A stretch of DNA of 64,000 nucleotides from Marinobacter nauticus (GTDB taxonomy: Bacteria; Pseudomonadota; Gammaproteobacteria; Enterobacterales; Shewanellaceae), in the NCBI RefSeq assembly GCF_019801015.1, contig NZ_JAHVJZ010000004.1, positions 584,205 through 648,204 of the forward strand. Reading direction: 5' to 3'. Each line of letters begins with the position of its first letter. Within the stretch, counting starts at the first letter, position 1. A program made the position numbers and the translations under genes. Below, piece after piece: positions 52,761 to 61,500 of this stretch. The notes under the pieces are model-generated. The model was not told where the DNA came from, searched no databases, and saw nothing but the letters and a program-made list of their open reading frames with translations.

Positions 52761-54455
52761 TTATTCGGCGTCGCAGCCGTAGGGGGTACTGGCGCCGGTA
52801 AACCGCACCTCACCCGCGGGAGCCAATGTCCCCACCTCGATGTGAGGGTGGGCTTTAAAATACTGGTAGAGCAGATCCGCATCGAGGAAGCCGGTGCTGA
52901 CCGCCTGCTCCAGTTTGGGGTAACCGTTTCCGCCTGCCGCGTTGTAGCCCGGCAAGGTGAAGCGGTAGCGTGCGTCCGGGTCGAAGGAGCGGCCGCCAAT
53001 ACGCTCAATCTCCACCTGCTGCGCCTGGCAATCCACCACCATCTCAATCCCATTAAAGTGCGGATAGCCACCGGAACCCCGGGTTTGGGTAGCGACACTG
53101 GCCAGATACTGCTTCAGTTCGCGCCCGGTCATGGTGGTCAGGGTGACGTCATTGCCAAAGGGTTGCACCGTCAGCACGTCCCGATAAGTCACCTTACCTG
53201 CCTCAATGGAGGCGCGGATCCCGCCGGAGTTGATGATGCCAAAGTCCGCCTGCACCGCGCCGTTGCTGTGGGCTGCCGCAATCAGTTTGCCCAGGTTGGT
53301 CACCTGGCCACGCACCACGTCCCGCTCCCCCATCAATATACCGTCAGTGGCACTGATCACCTCATCCAGCTGAGACTGGCCACGCGCCTGATAAGGGGCC
53401 AGCAAGGCCTCGGTTTGGGCATCCTGAGGAATCACGTCGGCCGCCCACTCCCGCTCGCCTTCGGCGTTCTTGCGCGTCAGGTTAACCGGGAGCAGCTGAT
53501 AGGACGCCAGATGCAGCTGGCCATCAAAATACTCGAAGTCGGCCCGGCCGACGTATTTGCCCCACTCGTACGCCTGCATGATCCAGGTGCCATTCTGACG
53601 ATCGGGCTGGCAGGCGTCACCGGGCTCAAACGCCGCATACGCATTGCTGCCGGGCTCCATACAGACCGGGTTCTGAGAGTGTCCCCCGATGATGACATCG
53701 AGCTGTCCCGGTGCCAGAGAGCGGGCCATCAGCACGTCCCCGGGCGCATTGCTGCCATGCCGGCCATCCTGGTAGTGCCCCATATGGGTCAGGGCAAACA
53801 CCAGGTCCACATCCGGCTCCGATCCCAGCTCCGCCAGCACGGTGCGTATCTCATTGCGCGGGTCGGTAAAGCGCAGGGTTTTGACGTACTCCGGATTGCC
53901 GATGCGGGCGGTGTCCTCGGTGGTCATCCCCACCACTGCGAGTTTCAGCCCGCCCACCTCGAACACCTTGTAGGGTTCGAAATAGCGCGTTGTACCGTCG
54001 CGATGGTAGACGTTGGCGGAGAGCATTGGGAATTCCGCCCACAGCTGCTGCTGTTCCAGCACCGCCAGCGGGTTATCGAACTCGTGATTGCCAACCGCCA
54101 TGGCGTCGTAACCCAACAGGTTCATGCCCTGGAAATCCGGCTCGGCATCCTGCAGGTCGGACTCCGGGACACCGGTATTGATGTCGCCACCGGAGAACAG
54201 CAGCACCTGTCCCCCCTCGGCGGTAACCTCGGCGCGGATCCGGTCGATCAGGGTTTTGCGGGCCGCCATGCCGTACTCGCCATAGCGGTTGGGCCAGAAG
54301 CGGCCATGATGATCGTTGGTGTGCAGCACGGTAAAGCGCACGCAGGCTTCACCGGCTTCTTCACAGGTTTGCGGCGCTTGCTGAAACGCCGCGCAGCCGG
54401 ACAAACCGGCCATAAGCGAAAGGCCCAACAGCCTGAAGGTTGAAGACACCTTCAT
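52761..54455 (-). CDS. UshA-family 5'-nucleotidase/UDP-sugar hydrolase, lipoprotein form
   Basis: Dephosphorylates nucleotides outside the cytoplasm. The signal peptide has lipobox LSGC (Cys21, Ala at +2), so it should be anchored in the outer membrane, like the NutA-type enzymes of Vibrio. The N-terminal metallophosphatase (about 38-330) has the two-metal motifs TVLHTNDHHGRF, FSGGDINTG, AVGNHEFDNPL and IIGGHSQNP. The C-terminal substrate domain has GIINSGGIRASIEAG, VLTVQPFGNDVTLTTMTG and FTLPGYNAAGGNGYP, with the Phe/Gly that stack on the base. It is 564 residues, with AAGGGG before the ATG. It follows two secreted nuclease genes. Confidence 0.92.
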   Translation of the reverse strand: MKVSSTFRLLGLSLMAGLSGCAAFQQAPQTCEEAGEACVRFTVLHTNDHHGRFWPNRYGEYGMAARKTLIDRIRAEVTAEGGQVLLFSGGDINTGVPESDLQDAEPDFQGMNLLGYDAMAVGNHEFDNPLAVLEQQQLWAEFPMLSANVYHRDGTTRYFEPYKVFEVGGLKLAVVGMTTEDTARIGNPEYVKTLRFTDPRNEIRTVLAELGSEPDVDLVFALTHMGHYQDGRHGSNAPGDVLMARSLAPGQLDVIIGGHSQNPVCMEPGSNAYAAFEPGDACQPDRQNGTWIMQAYEWGKYVGRADFEYFDGQLHLASYQLLPVNLTRKNAEGEREWAADVIPQDAQTEALLAPYQARGQSQLDEVISATDGILMGERDVVRGQVTNLGKLIAAAHSNGAVQADFGIINSGGIRASIEAGKVTYRDVLTVQPFGNDVTLTTMTGRELKQYLASVATQTRGSGGYPHFNGIEMVVDCQAQQVEIERIGGRSFDPDARYRFTLPGYNAAGGNGYPKLEQAVSTGFLDADLLYQYFKAHPHIEVGTLAPAGEVRFTGASTPYGCDAE

Positions 54456-54541
54456 AGTGACCCCTTAATGGTGATGTTTTCGGGTTGAGTTATACGCCAT
54501 TGTCCCAGCCATTTGTGTGCGTCAGAACCGATTCACGCAGA

Positions 54542-54576
54542 CAAAAAAAGCAGCCCCGGGCGATGGCCCGGGGCTG
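54542..54576 (-). terminator. Terminator after the lamin-tail endonuclease I gene
   Basis: Minus strand CAGCCCCGGGC-CATC-GCCCGGGGCTG, an 11-bp stem followed by C and seven T. It separates the nuclease transcript from the 5'-nucleotidase gene. Confidence 0.92.
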
Positions 54577-54592
54577 ACAATGGCAGTAGCCG

Positions 54593-57184
54593 TTACGCCT
54601 GACGGCGGCGTCGCCATACCAGCGGCAGCAGCAACAGGCCCAAGCCGCCCAGTGCGCCCGCACCATCCGGCTCAGTCCAGCCCGGTGCTTGGTCGTTCAG
54701 CACCCGGAAGCTGTGCATCGCTTCCACATCGTCGTGGCCGTTGGACACGATCAGGGCGAACTCAAGCTGCTGGTCCATGGTCACGTCCGGCGCAGTCAGG
54801 GTCAGTGCCAGCCCGTCTGCAGTGAACTCAGCCGGCGTGCCTGAGCGCTGCTCCCAACGGTAGCTCAGCGTCTGGCCTTCCGGCGCATTCTCGACGGTGG
54901 CGCTGATCGCCACGGCTTCCCCTTCCATCACCGATTCGGGGCCAGCGAAAGCCACGTCAACAGTGAACGGTACGTTGGTCACCGTCAGGGAAACCGCTTC
55001 CGTGGTTTCCAGGGTGCCATCGCTGACGGTCAGCTCAAACTGCAGCGGGGTGTCGGCGTCCACTACCGGTGCGACGGCGTTCAGCACCGCGCCTTCGGCA
55101 CTGAAGCTCACTTCCGGACCGGCCACCTGGGCCCAGCTGAAGGTCAGCACCTGACCTTCGCCACCCACAGTGGCAGACGCATCCAGGGTAAAGGCACCGC
55201 CCTCATCCACCTTGGCGGGGGCATCGATGATCACCTCCACATCCAGTTCCGGCAGCGGAGCGTCACCACATTGGGCACCGTATACGGTTTTCACCCACTC
55301 CGGGTAGTCGATGTAGGGGTTACGGTTGCCCTGATACTCGTACACCGCGTCGTTACGCTGACGATCAGCATCGTCCACCGGATCGTCGATGTGCCACTGA
55401 TACAGGGTACAGAGCTTACCGGCTTCGCTGCCGTCGGTGCCGATGGCGTCCACCAGCACCAGATCCGGCATGCTGCCGTCGCCTTCCGCGCCCTGGTAGC
55501 GGGTGTCCATGTAGAACATGATACGGGCTACGTCGCCCTTCACCGCGTCACGGGGTTCGAACGTACCGCGCGTGCCGTCCACGTAGTTGCCCGGCGCACC
55601 GCTCACTTCGCTGCCGGTTTCGCTGCTCAGATCGAAATCGTAGTTGCTGCGGGTGGAGTTCACGCTGACGTCGGTGGGGCGCAGATGGTGCGCATCGGTG
55701 TAACCCCACTGAGATTCGCTCGGGAAACCGTGGCTCTTCGGCCAGACGTGCTCACGGTTCCAGTCGCCCTGATTGCCGCCGTTGTCGAACTTGGAGATGG
55801 AGGTACCGCTGTACAGCTCAATCACGTTGTTCGGGTTGGACGGGTCCTCATCGGAGTAAGTCAGTACGGTCCACACGCCTTTGTAGGTCAGTGCCTTATG
55901 GCCGGTCTGAATCACGCCGGAAAGAGCGTCTTTCATGGCGTCGGCAGAGGCAAACTCGCCGTTAAGGATGGTGGAGTAGTACTCATCCGGATTGAAAGTG
56001 CTGGCATCAGCCACCTTATCCAGTACCTCACAGCCGGTACAGGGGGCTGGATCCGGCTCCGGTTCTCCGCAGGCGGATTCACCGGAACAACCCAGGCCAT
56101 CCGCGGTATCGGTGTCGAACACCAGCCACTGGTTGTCATCCCCGGGGAACGGCGCTTCCGCATTGGTGTCACCGGCGGTCACGCTGGCCTTACGACGCAG
56201 GGTTTTGTTGGCAGTGGAGAAGTTCGGATCGTTCGGATCGGTCCAGGCTGAGCCCGGGTCTTCGCCGCGCGTACCGAAGCGGTCGATCACCACACCGTCT
56301 TTGGTCAGAACCAGCGCATCGTCACCGTTAAAGTAAGTGACGGTGGAAGCGGTGCCCACCTGGAACTCCGGCGCCGCGCTGCTGTTGTGGAACACAATGC
56401 TTTCGCCCGGTGCCAGAGTGCCGGTCAGGATTTCGCTGTTGCCCTCTTCCACAGAGCCGTTGCCATACAGCGCCAGCTTGTACTCGGCCGCATCCAGATC
56501 AATGGCCGAAGCACCGACGTTGGAAAGCTCCACCGCTTTGTTGTTGGAGCTGCCTTCCACGTATTCCGTGATCAACAGGACGCCAGGCGCCTCACCACAG
56601 GTCCCTTCGCCAGGGCAACCCAGGCCATCGGCCGTGTCGGTGTCGAACACCACCCACTGGTTATCCGCGCCGGGGAAGTCCGCTTCCGGTGTGGTGTCAC
56701 CGCTGGTGACGCTGGCCTTACGGCGCAGGGTTTTGTTGGCGGTGGAGAAGTTCGGGTCGTTGGGGTCGGTCCAGGCGGAACCCGGATCGTCGCCACGTTT
56801 GCCGAAGCGGTCGATCACCACGCCATCTTTGGTCAGTACCAGTGCATCATCACCGTTGAAATAGGTGATGGTGGAGGCCGTGCCTACCTGGAACTCAGGC
56901 GCCGCACTGCTGTTGTGATACACCAGGCTCTGGCCCGGCTGCAGAGTGCCGGTCAGGATTTCGGTGTTGCCTTCATCAACGCTGCCGTTGCTGAACAGGG
57001 CGATTTTGTATTGGTTGGCGTCCAGGTTGATGGCGGCGGAACCCAGGTTGGAGATCTCCACCGCTTTGTTGCTGGAGCTGCCTTCAATGTATTCGGTGAT
57101 AACCAGTTCCGCCTGCGCGGAAGCGGACAGGCTGCCCATCAAGACTGCGATGGCGGCGCCGACCGGTGTAGGTTTGAAAATCAT
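54593..57184 (-). CDS. Secreted endonuclease I-like protein with two lamin-tail domains and a GlyGly-CTERM tail
   Basis: An 863-residue surface nuclease. Order: signal peptide (ends SASAQA, about residue 25), two near-identical lamin-tail domains (27-196 and 203-372), a Cys-containing linker, an endonuclease I domain (about 388-640), two Ig/PKD-like beta domains (about 648-736 and 740-828), and a C-terminal tail with PDGAGALGGLGLLLLPLVW then RRRRQA, a GlyGly-CTERM signal for rhombosortase. In the nuclease domain, DWNREHVWPKSHGF (Glu478/His479) and DVSVNSTRSN (Asn509) match the beta-beta-alpha-metal residues of EndA/Vvn. It should cut extracellular DNA. The gene follows exeM-like gene by 79 bases and has AAAGGA before its ATG. 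Confidence 0.9.
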   Translation of the reverse strand: MIFKPTPVGAAIAVLMGSLSASAQAELVITEYIEGSSSNKAVEISNLGSAAINLDANQYKIALFSNGSVDEGNTEILTGTLQPGQSLVYHNSSAAPEFQVGTASTITYFNGDDALVLTKDGVVIDRFGKRGDDPGSAWTDPNDPNFSTANKTLRRKASVTSGDTTPEADFPGADNQWVVFDTDTADGLGCPGEGTCGEAPGVLLITEYVEGSSNNKAVELSNVGASAIDLDAAEYKLALYGNGSVEEGNSEILTGTLAPGESIVFHNSSAAPEFQVGTASTVTYFNGDDALVLTKDGVVIDRFGTRGEDPGSAWTDPNDPNFSTANKTLRRKASVTAGDTNAEAPFPGDDNQWLVFDTDTADGLGCSGESACGEPEPDPAPCTGCEVLDKVADASTFNPDEYYSTILNGEFASADAMKDALSGVIQTGHKALTYKGVWTVLTYSDEDPSNPNNVIELYSGTSISKFDNGGNQGDWNREHVWPKSHGFPSESQWGYTDAHHLRPTDVSVNSTRSNYDFDLSSETGSEVSGAPGNYVDGTRGTFEPRDAVKGDVARIMFYMDTRYQGAEGDGSMPDLVLVDAIGTDGSEAGKLCTLYQWHIDDPVDDADRQRNDAVYEYQGNRNPYIDYPEWVKTVYGAQCGDAPLPELDVEVIIDAPAKVDEGGAFTLDASATVGGEGQVLTFSWAQVAGPEVSFSAEGAVLNAVAPVVDADTPLQFELTVSDGTLETTEAVSLTVTNVPFTVDVAFAGPESVMEGEAVAISATVENAPEGQTLSYRWEQRSGTPAEFTADGLALTLTAPDVTMDQQLEFALIVSNGHDDVEAMHSFRVLNDQAPGWTEPDGAGALGGLGLLLLPLVWRRRRQA
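56051..57106 (-). repeat. Tandem duplication of a 528-bp lamin-tail unit inside the nuclease gene
   Basis: Two units, 57106-56579 and 56578-56051, lie head to tail in frame with a period of 176 codons. Both encode ITEY.EGSS.NKAVE.SN, YFNGDDALVLTKDGVVIDRF, DPGSAWTDPNDPNFSTANKT and FDTDTADGLGC. By eye, most DNA differences fall at third codon positions, so the copies are not recent but their protein sequence has been kept. Confidence 0.92.
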
Positions 57185-57216
57185 AAAAATCCTTTACGTG
57201 TAATGATTCCGATCAC

Positions 57217-57247
57217 GGGCTGCCCCCAGGCAATGCCGGGGGCGCCC
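57217..57247 (-). other. GC-rich hairpin between the two nuclease genes
   Basis: Minus strand GGGCGCCCCCGGC and GCCTGGGGGCAGCCC can fold into an imperfect GC stem just past the exeM-like stop. There is no T-run after it, so it is more likely an mRNA-stabilising or attenuating element than a full terminator, and the genes may be co-transcribed. Confidence 0.5.
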
Positions 57248-57263
57248 ATTTGACGCACAGGGT

Positions 57264-60200
57264 TCAGCGGCGCAGGAAGCGACGACGCACACCGGCCAGG
57301 CCCAGCAGGGAGAGCAGGCTCAACCAGCCGGCAGAGCCGCCGGTGTTGTCCTGGGTCTCTTCCACCAGAGTCGGTACCAGGGTGTCACGCTTCTTCACGT
57401 CCACCAGCACAGAGCGCTGAGAGCCCGGCACCACGGTGCCGTCACGACGCAACTCCAGGTTGACGTAGTAAGCGGCTTCCGGCGCACCAAACACTTCCAT
57501 CTGCACCAGTGACTGGCCCGCTTCCTTGATCACCACGTTGGGCAGCACCAGCTGGCTCAGGTCCAGACGATCTTCGTCGTGGGCAGGCTTGAAGCTTACG
57601 TGCGCCACATCGCCCACCATGGACTCAACGCCTTCCGGGATCAGGTAGGGCACGGTCAGCAGCTTGTCCCACACCGGCAGGCGCAGTGCCTGATCCGGAT
57701 CGCTCTCGCCCGGCAGGTAGCTGATGGACATGATGGCGGGATCGTGATCGGAGGAGCGGAATTGATCAGGCTGGTAGAAGCGATTCACCAGGTTGTCCCA
57801 ATCGCCCTTGTACTCCATGTTGTAGTCATACAGCGCGGATTCGACGGCATTGATGTGCCAGTCAGCGGCGTCAATGACGCGATCAACCATGCCCGGCGTC
57901 ACTAGGATGTGGTCGAGCGAGCCGATCTCGTCGTTGTAGGAGTAGCTCCAGGGGCGCTCGCCGCGGGCTTCGCCTTTCATACCGAGCACATCCACGTAAC
58001 CGTAGGAGTGGCTGATCTGCACCGGTGAGCCGTCCAGGTTGAACTGCGGCTTGTTGTCGATGTAGGTGTGGCTGGCGGTCATCAGCGTTTTGTTACGCGG
58101 ATTCTCAGTCAGCACCAGCATGGCGTCTTCCTGAGCGTAGGAGTTGAGGTCACCGATGATCATCTTGTCGCCGGGGATCTTCTCCATCTCCTTGCCCAGA
58201 TGCACGGCAGCGGCAACGCGGAACTGCTCACAGGAACCCTGGAAATCCGGATCTTCCGGATCCTCTTCCCAGATAACCGCATCACCAAACTCAACGCCCT
58301 GCCAGTCTTCCCAGCAGGTCGAGCCCTTGGACTTAAAGTGGTTCACGGCCAGGGTCAGGCGCTTGCCGGTCTGGTTAACGATAAAGGTCACCACCAGGGC
58401 ATCACGGTTGTAGTTCTGGCCGTTCTCCAGGGCTTCACCGCGGTCATCCTTGATGATTTCGTTGTTGTCGTTCACCACGCTCGGGGCTTTCTGTTGCGGC
58501 ATCGCCACCACGCGGGTGCGCTCGATGCTCATCTTGCTCGGACGGTAGATGATGCCGGTGGCAATCGCGTCCGCGCCCACCGCATCCAGCTCGTCGAGGA
58601 TCTGGTTGCCGTTGTGGTCAAAGCCGACAAACACGTAGCGGTTTTCAGTGGACTCCGGCTTGTGAGCGTTCTCCGGGTACTCGTCGTAGTAGGCGACGTT
58701 CACCTCGTTGACGAGATCCGCAATCGCACTGTCCAGACCAAAGCCGTTGTTCTCCATCTCCATCAGCGCAACTGCGTCAGCGTCCAGCTTACGGATGGTG
58801 TCCACCAGCTTGGTTTTCTGCTGGATAAACTCATCATAAGTGTCCGCACCACGGTTCTGACCGAAGTTGTTCTGGTCACCACCGAACGGCGAGTTGAAGT
58901 AGTTGAACAGGTTCTGCGCCGCCACCTTAATCACAAAGTGGTTTTCCGGAGCGGTCACGTCCAGGGTCGGACTGTCAGTGCGCGGCAGGTTGTGAATGAA
59001 GTTAGCGCTGGTCAGCTCATTGGTGACGGTCAGGCTGAAGTCGCCGTAGCTGTAGCTGATCACCCCTTCCATGCCAACCACGCTGTCGTCGATGCGCACG
59101 TAGTTGCGGACCGGATCGGAGTTGAAGCCGGGGAAGTAAGGGATAAGGCCATCGCCGGCCTTGTCCTGGCTTTCGATGATCAATCGATAATCGTCGTTCT
59201 GCGCCGCGGCGGCCATCGCCTCCGGGCTGCCCGCCACGTTCAGCTGGTTAGGCTGCATATTGGGGCGGGTGTAAGCCAGCGTCATGTTGTTGCGGAAGCT
59301 GTCGTAGTTGAAGCCGAACGCCTTGGAGACCCGCATATCCTGCTTGCCTTCCTTGAGCGGGTCCATGTCTTCAGGCAGACGCACCAGCATCCCTTCATAG
59401 CGCTCCAGAGTGTTGGCGAACAGGCCGTTGTCGGACTCCAGCACTTCAATGTCCACCGCTGCGGTGGGGGTGAAGTTGGCGTCGGTCACTTCCCAGGTGC
59501 TGGGCTTGAGCTGAGTCAGGCCATAGAACTCGTTCACTTCACTCTGGAAGCACAACGTTTTGCCTACCAGGCTGGCGTCGTTGTCGCGGCTGTAGACAAA
59601 GATGCCATCGGAGGTCAGCGGGTTGTTGTCGGACACCAGGTCACGCAGGTAGAACCCCTGGCTGGGGTACTTGGCCGTAGCGGTGACCACACCTTTCACG
59701 ATCACATTCTGACCCACCAGCGGAGAGCTGTGGCCTTCGCCCTGAACTTCGGCGATGGAGTGGGTCACGTCACAGACGAACACCTCTTCTTTGGGCGCCA
59801 GTTCCGGCGAGCCCAGTTCGCTCACTTCCAGCGGGTTGATGTCCAGCCATTGGCTGTTATCGAAGTTCGGTGACGGGTCCGGCGTCTGCTCATCGGCGTT
59901 CACCCGACGACGCAGGGTGTTGTCCAGCGCCCAGACGCTGCCGTCCCCTTCGGCACCGACGCGGTCGATGACGGTGCCGTTGTGACTCAGGTAGAAACCG
60001 TCATTGCCGGAGAGGTAGAAGTCGTCGTAAGCGCCGCTCTGACCGCTGCCCGTACCCACGATCCAGCGGCCACCATGGCCTTCGATGGTGGATTTAAACT
60101 CGGCACTGGCATCCTTGTGCAGGATCACCAGCGTTTTTCCGGCCGGGATGACTTCACCGGTCAGCAGCGCATTGCCTTCGCTGTCCCGCAGTTCGTTATT

Positions 60201-60407
60201 GTATTTACCGTTGCTGTGAATAAAGGCCTTCACTTCATCGGTAAAGGTAAAATCGTCGGTAGCATGGGTGTTGGTGATCTCAACCGCACCCACTTCCGGC
60301 GCGCGATCTTTCTGCAGATATTCGGTGATCAGCAGATCTTCAACACCGGCATGTGCCCCAGCCGATAAAACAGAGAATATCGCCAGGGATAGAGTTTTCA
60401 TCTTCAT
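57264..60407 (-). CDS. ExeM/NucH-family extracellular endonuclease with GlyGly-CTERM tail
   Basis: A 1047-residue secreted nuclease. After a signal peptide (ends SAGAHA) comes one lamin-tail domain (about 24-195, with NTLRRRVNADEQTP and NSQWLDIN), an OB-like domain (about 215-330), a spacer, and a DNase I-like exonuclease/endonuclease/phosphatase domain (about 490-905): VIKVAAQNLFNYF, DAVALMEMENNGFG, LAVNHFKSKGS, IIGDLNSYAQ, GSLDHILVTPG and FRSSDHDPAIM hold the catalytic Glu, Asn, Asp and His. The C-terminus NTGGSAGWLSLLSLLGLAG followed by RRRFLRR is a GlyGly-CTERM sorting signal. This is the architecture of Shewanella ExeM, required there for extracellular DNA turnover in biofilms. The gene is 40 bases after the porin gene with no terminator between. 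Confidence 0.92.
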   Translation of the reverse strand: MKMKTLSLAIFSVLSAGAHAGVEDLLITEYLQKDRAPEVGAVEITNTHATDDFTFTDEVKAFIHSNGKYNNELRDSEGNALLTGEVIPAGKTLVILHKDASAEFKSTIEGHGGRWIVGTGSGQSGAYDDFYLSGNDGFYLSHNGTVIDRVGAEGDGSVWALDNTLRRRVNADEQTPDPSPNFDNSQWLDINPLEVSELGSPELAPKEEVFVCDVTHSIAEVQGEGHSSPLVGQNVIVKGVVTATAKYPSQGFYLRDLVSDNNPLTSDGIFVYSRDNDASLVGKTLCFQSEVNEFYGLTQLKPSTWEVTDANFTPTAAVDIEVLESDNGLFANTLERYEGMLVRLPEDMDPLKEGKQDMRVSKAFGFNYDSFRNNMTLAYTRPNMQPNQLNVAGSPEAMAAAAQNDDYRLIIESQDKAGDGLIPYFPGFNSDPVRNYVRIDDSVVGMEGVISYSYGDFSLTVTNELTSANFIHNLPRTDSPTLDVTAPENHFVIKVAAQNLFNYFNSPFGGDQNNFGQNRGADTYDEFIQQKTKLVDTIRKLDADAVALMEMENNGFGLDSAIADLVNEVNVAYYDEYPENAHKPESTENRYVFVGFDHNGNQILDELDAVGADAIATGIIYRPSKMSIERTRVVAMPQQKAPSVVNDNNEIIKDDRGEALENGQNYNRDALVVTFIVNQTGKRLTLAVNHFKSKGSTCWEDWQGVEFGDAVIWEEDPEDPDFQGSCEQFRVAAAVHLGKEMEKIPGDKMIIGDLNSYAQEDAMLVLTENPRNKTLMTASHTYIDNKPQFNLDGSPVQISHSYGYVDVLGMKGEARGERPWSYSYNDEIGSLDHILVTPGMVDRVIDAADWHINAVESALYDYNMEYKGDWDNLVNRFYQPDQFRSSDHDPAIMSISYLPGESDPDQALRLPVWDKLLTVPYLIPEGVESMVGDVAHVSFKPAHDEDRLDLSQLVLPNVVIKEAGQSLVQMEVFGAPEAAYYVNLELRRDGTVVPGSQRSVLVDVKKRDTLVPTLVEETQDNTGGSAGWLSLLSLLGLAGVRRRFLRR

Positions 60408-60447
60408 ACTAAACGTTGCCTATATTTTTATCTGGTCATAAGTCGAT

Positions 60448-61500
60448 TTAGTAATACACCCGGGCGTAGGCATAGCCTGCCTCAGGTGCTTCCCCGATTC
60501 GTCCCTCAAGGGACAAAACGATATTCACGGCCGGCCAGTAATTAAAGCCGACGCTGCCCCAGGTACGCTCTTTGCCAAATTCCGGCGGCAGTTCATCGAA
60601 ATCGTAATTCGGGCTCTCTACATCCCAGCTTTCATACTGCTCATGGTTGTAGGAAGCGATCAGTTCCAGAGAGCGGCTGTATTCATACTTTGCGGAAACG
60701 GTGGCGCCCCAGTTACGGAAGGTTTCGTACTCCAGGAAGGTATCGCCAGCGCGGTGGGTGGCCAGGTCTTCATCTTCAATAAAGCCATTGAAGCCCAGCA
60801 TAAATTTCGGCATGACCTGAAGGCGGGCACCCACACCCAACAGTTGTTGCTCACCATACTTACTGATGCCAGAAGAACCGCCACGGGCCTCAGCACCAAT
60901 CACGATGGAGAACAGCTCAGACATAAAGCCCACATAGCCGTTCACGATGTCACCCTGCAGGTCACCGTTCTTATGTTTGCCTTCATAGGAGTAGGAGGCA
61001 CCCAGGATCAGGTAGTCGAACTCCGCCTGATACTTAACGGTGTTTTCCTGGTCGCCGGCTTCACCGGTCTCAACGGACTTGTTGAAGGTAAAGTCGCCGA
61101 AGTGGTCGTAGTCATCGAACGCGGTATCGGTCAGACCCAGCTCAATCCACTGCTGCGGCGTAAAGGCATAACCGACATAGAGCTTATCGATGTCCAGTGC
61201 AAATTCGCCACTGCCACCGAGCCAGTTTTCGCGTTGGTAATCCAACTCCAGACGATACAGGAACTTGTCCTGCTGCCCGCGAATGCCCAATGTCGCGAAG
61301 CTGTCGTCCACATAACCCTTAGCGTCGTAGAACTCGTCGAAGTTGTAATCGCTGTTGGTCGCGATGTGCCCCCCAACTCCTACCTCGCCGTAGAGTTGAA
61401 GGTAATCGCCGTTATCGTTTTCCTGCAGCGTGATCGCCTGACAAACCGTGGCGGGCAACACCGACGCAAGAGCGATGGCAATCGTTGTTTTTCTTAGCAT
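60448..61500 (-). CDS. Porin-like outer-membrane beta-barrel protein
   Basis: A 350-residue protein with signal peptide MLRKTTIAIALASVLPATVC then QA. Mature sequence ITLQENDNGDYLQLYGEVGV, alternating strands such as DKFLYRLELDYQRENW and LYVGYAFTPQQWIELGLTDT, and an aromatic end AYARVYY identify a Gram-negative general-porin-like barrel of about 16 strands. The substrate cannot be read from sequence. I start at the second in-frame ATG. It is the first gene of a run with two nucleases and a 5'-nucleotidase, so uptake of nucleotides, nucleosides or oligonucleotides is a reasonable hypothesis. Confidence 0.88.
   Translation of the reverse strand: MLRKTTIAIALASVLPATVCQAITLQENDNGDYLQLYGEVGVGGHIATNSDYNFDEFYDAKGYVDDSFATLGIRGQQDKFLYRLELDYQRENWLGGSGEFALDIDKLYVGYAFTPQQWIELGLTDTAFDDYDHFGDFTFNKSVETGEAGDQENTVKYQAEFDYLILGASYSYEGKHKNGDLQGDIVNGYVGFMSELFSIVIGAEARGGSSGISKYGEQQLLGVGARLQVMPKFMLGFNGFIEDEDLATHRAGDTFLEYETFRNWGATVSAKYEYSRSLELIASYNHEQYESWDVESPNYDFDELPPEFGKERTWGSVGFNYWPAVNIVLSLEGRIGEAPEAGYAYARVYY

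Noticed and set aside
58068..59873. A 601-codon plus-strand frame opposite the ExeM-like gene
   Set aside because: Antisense shadow; very high Val/His/Gly content and no homology.
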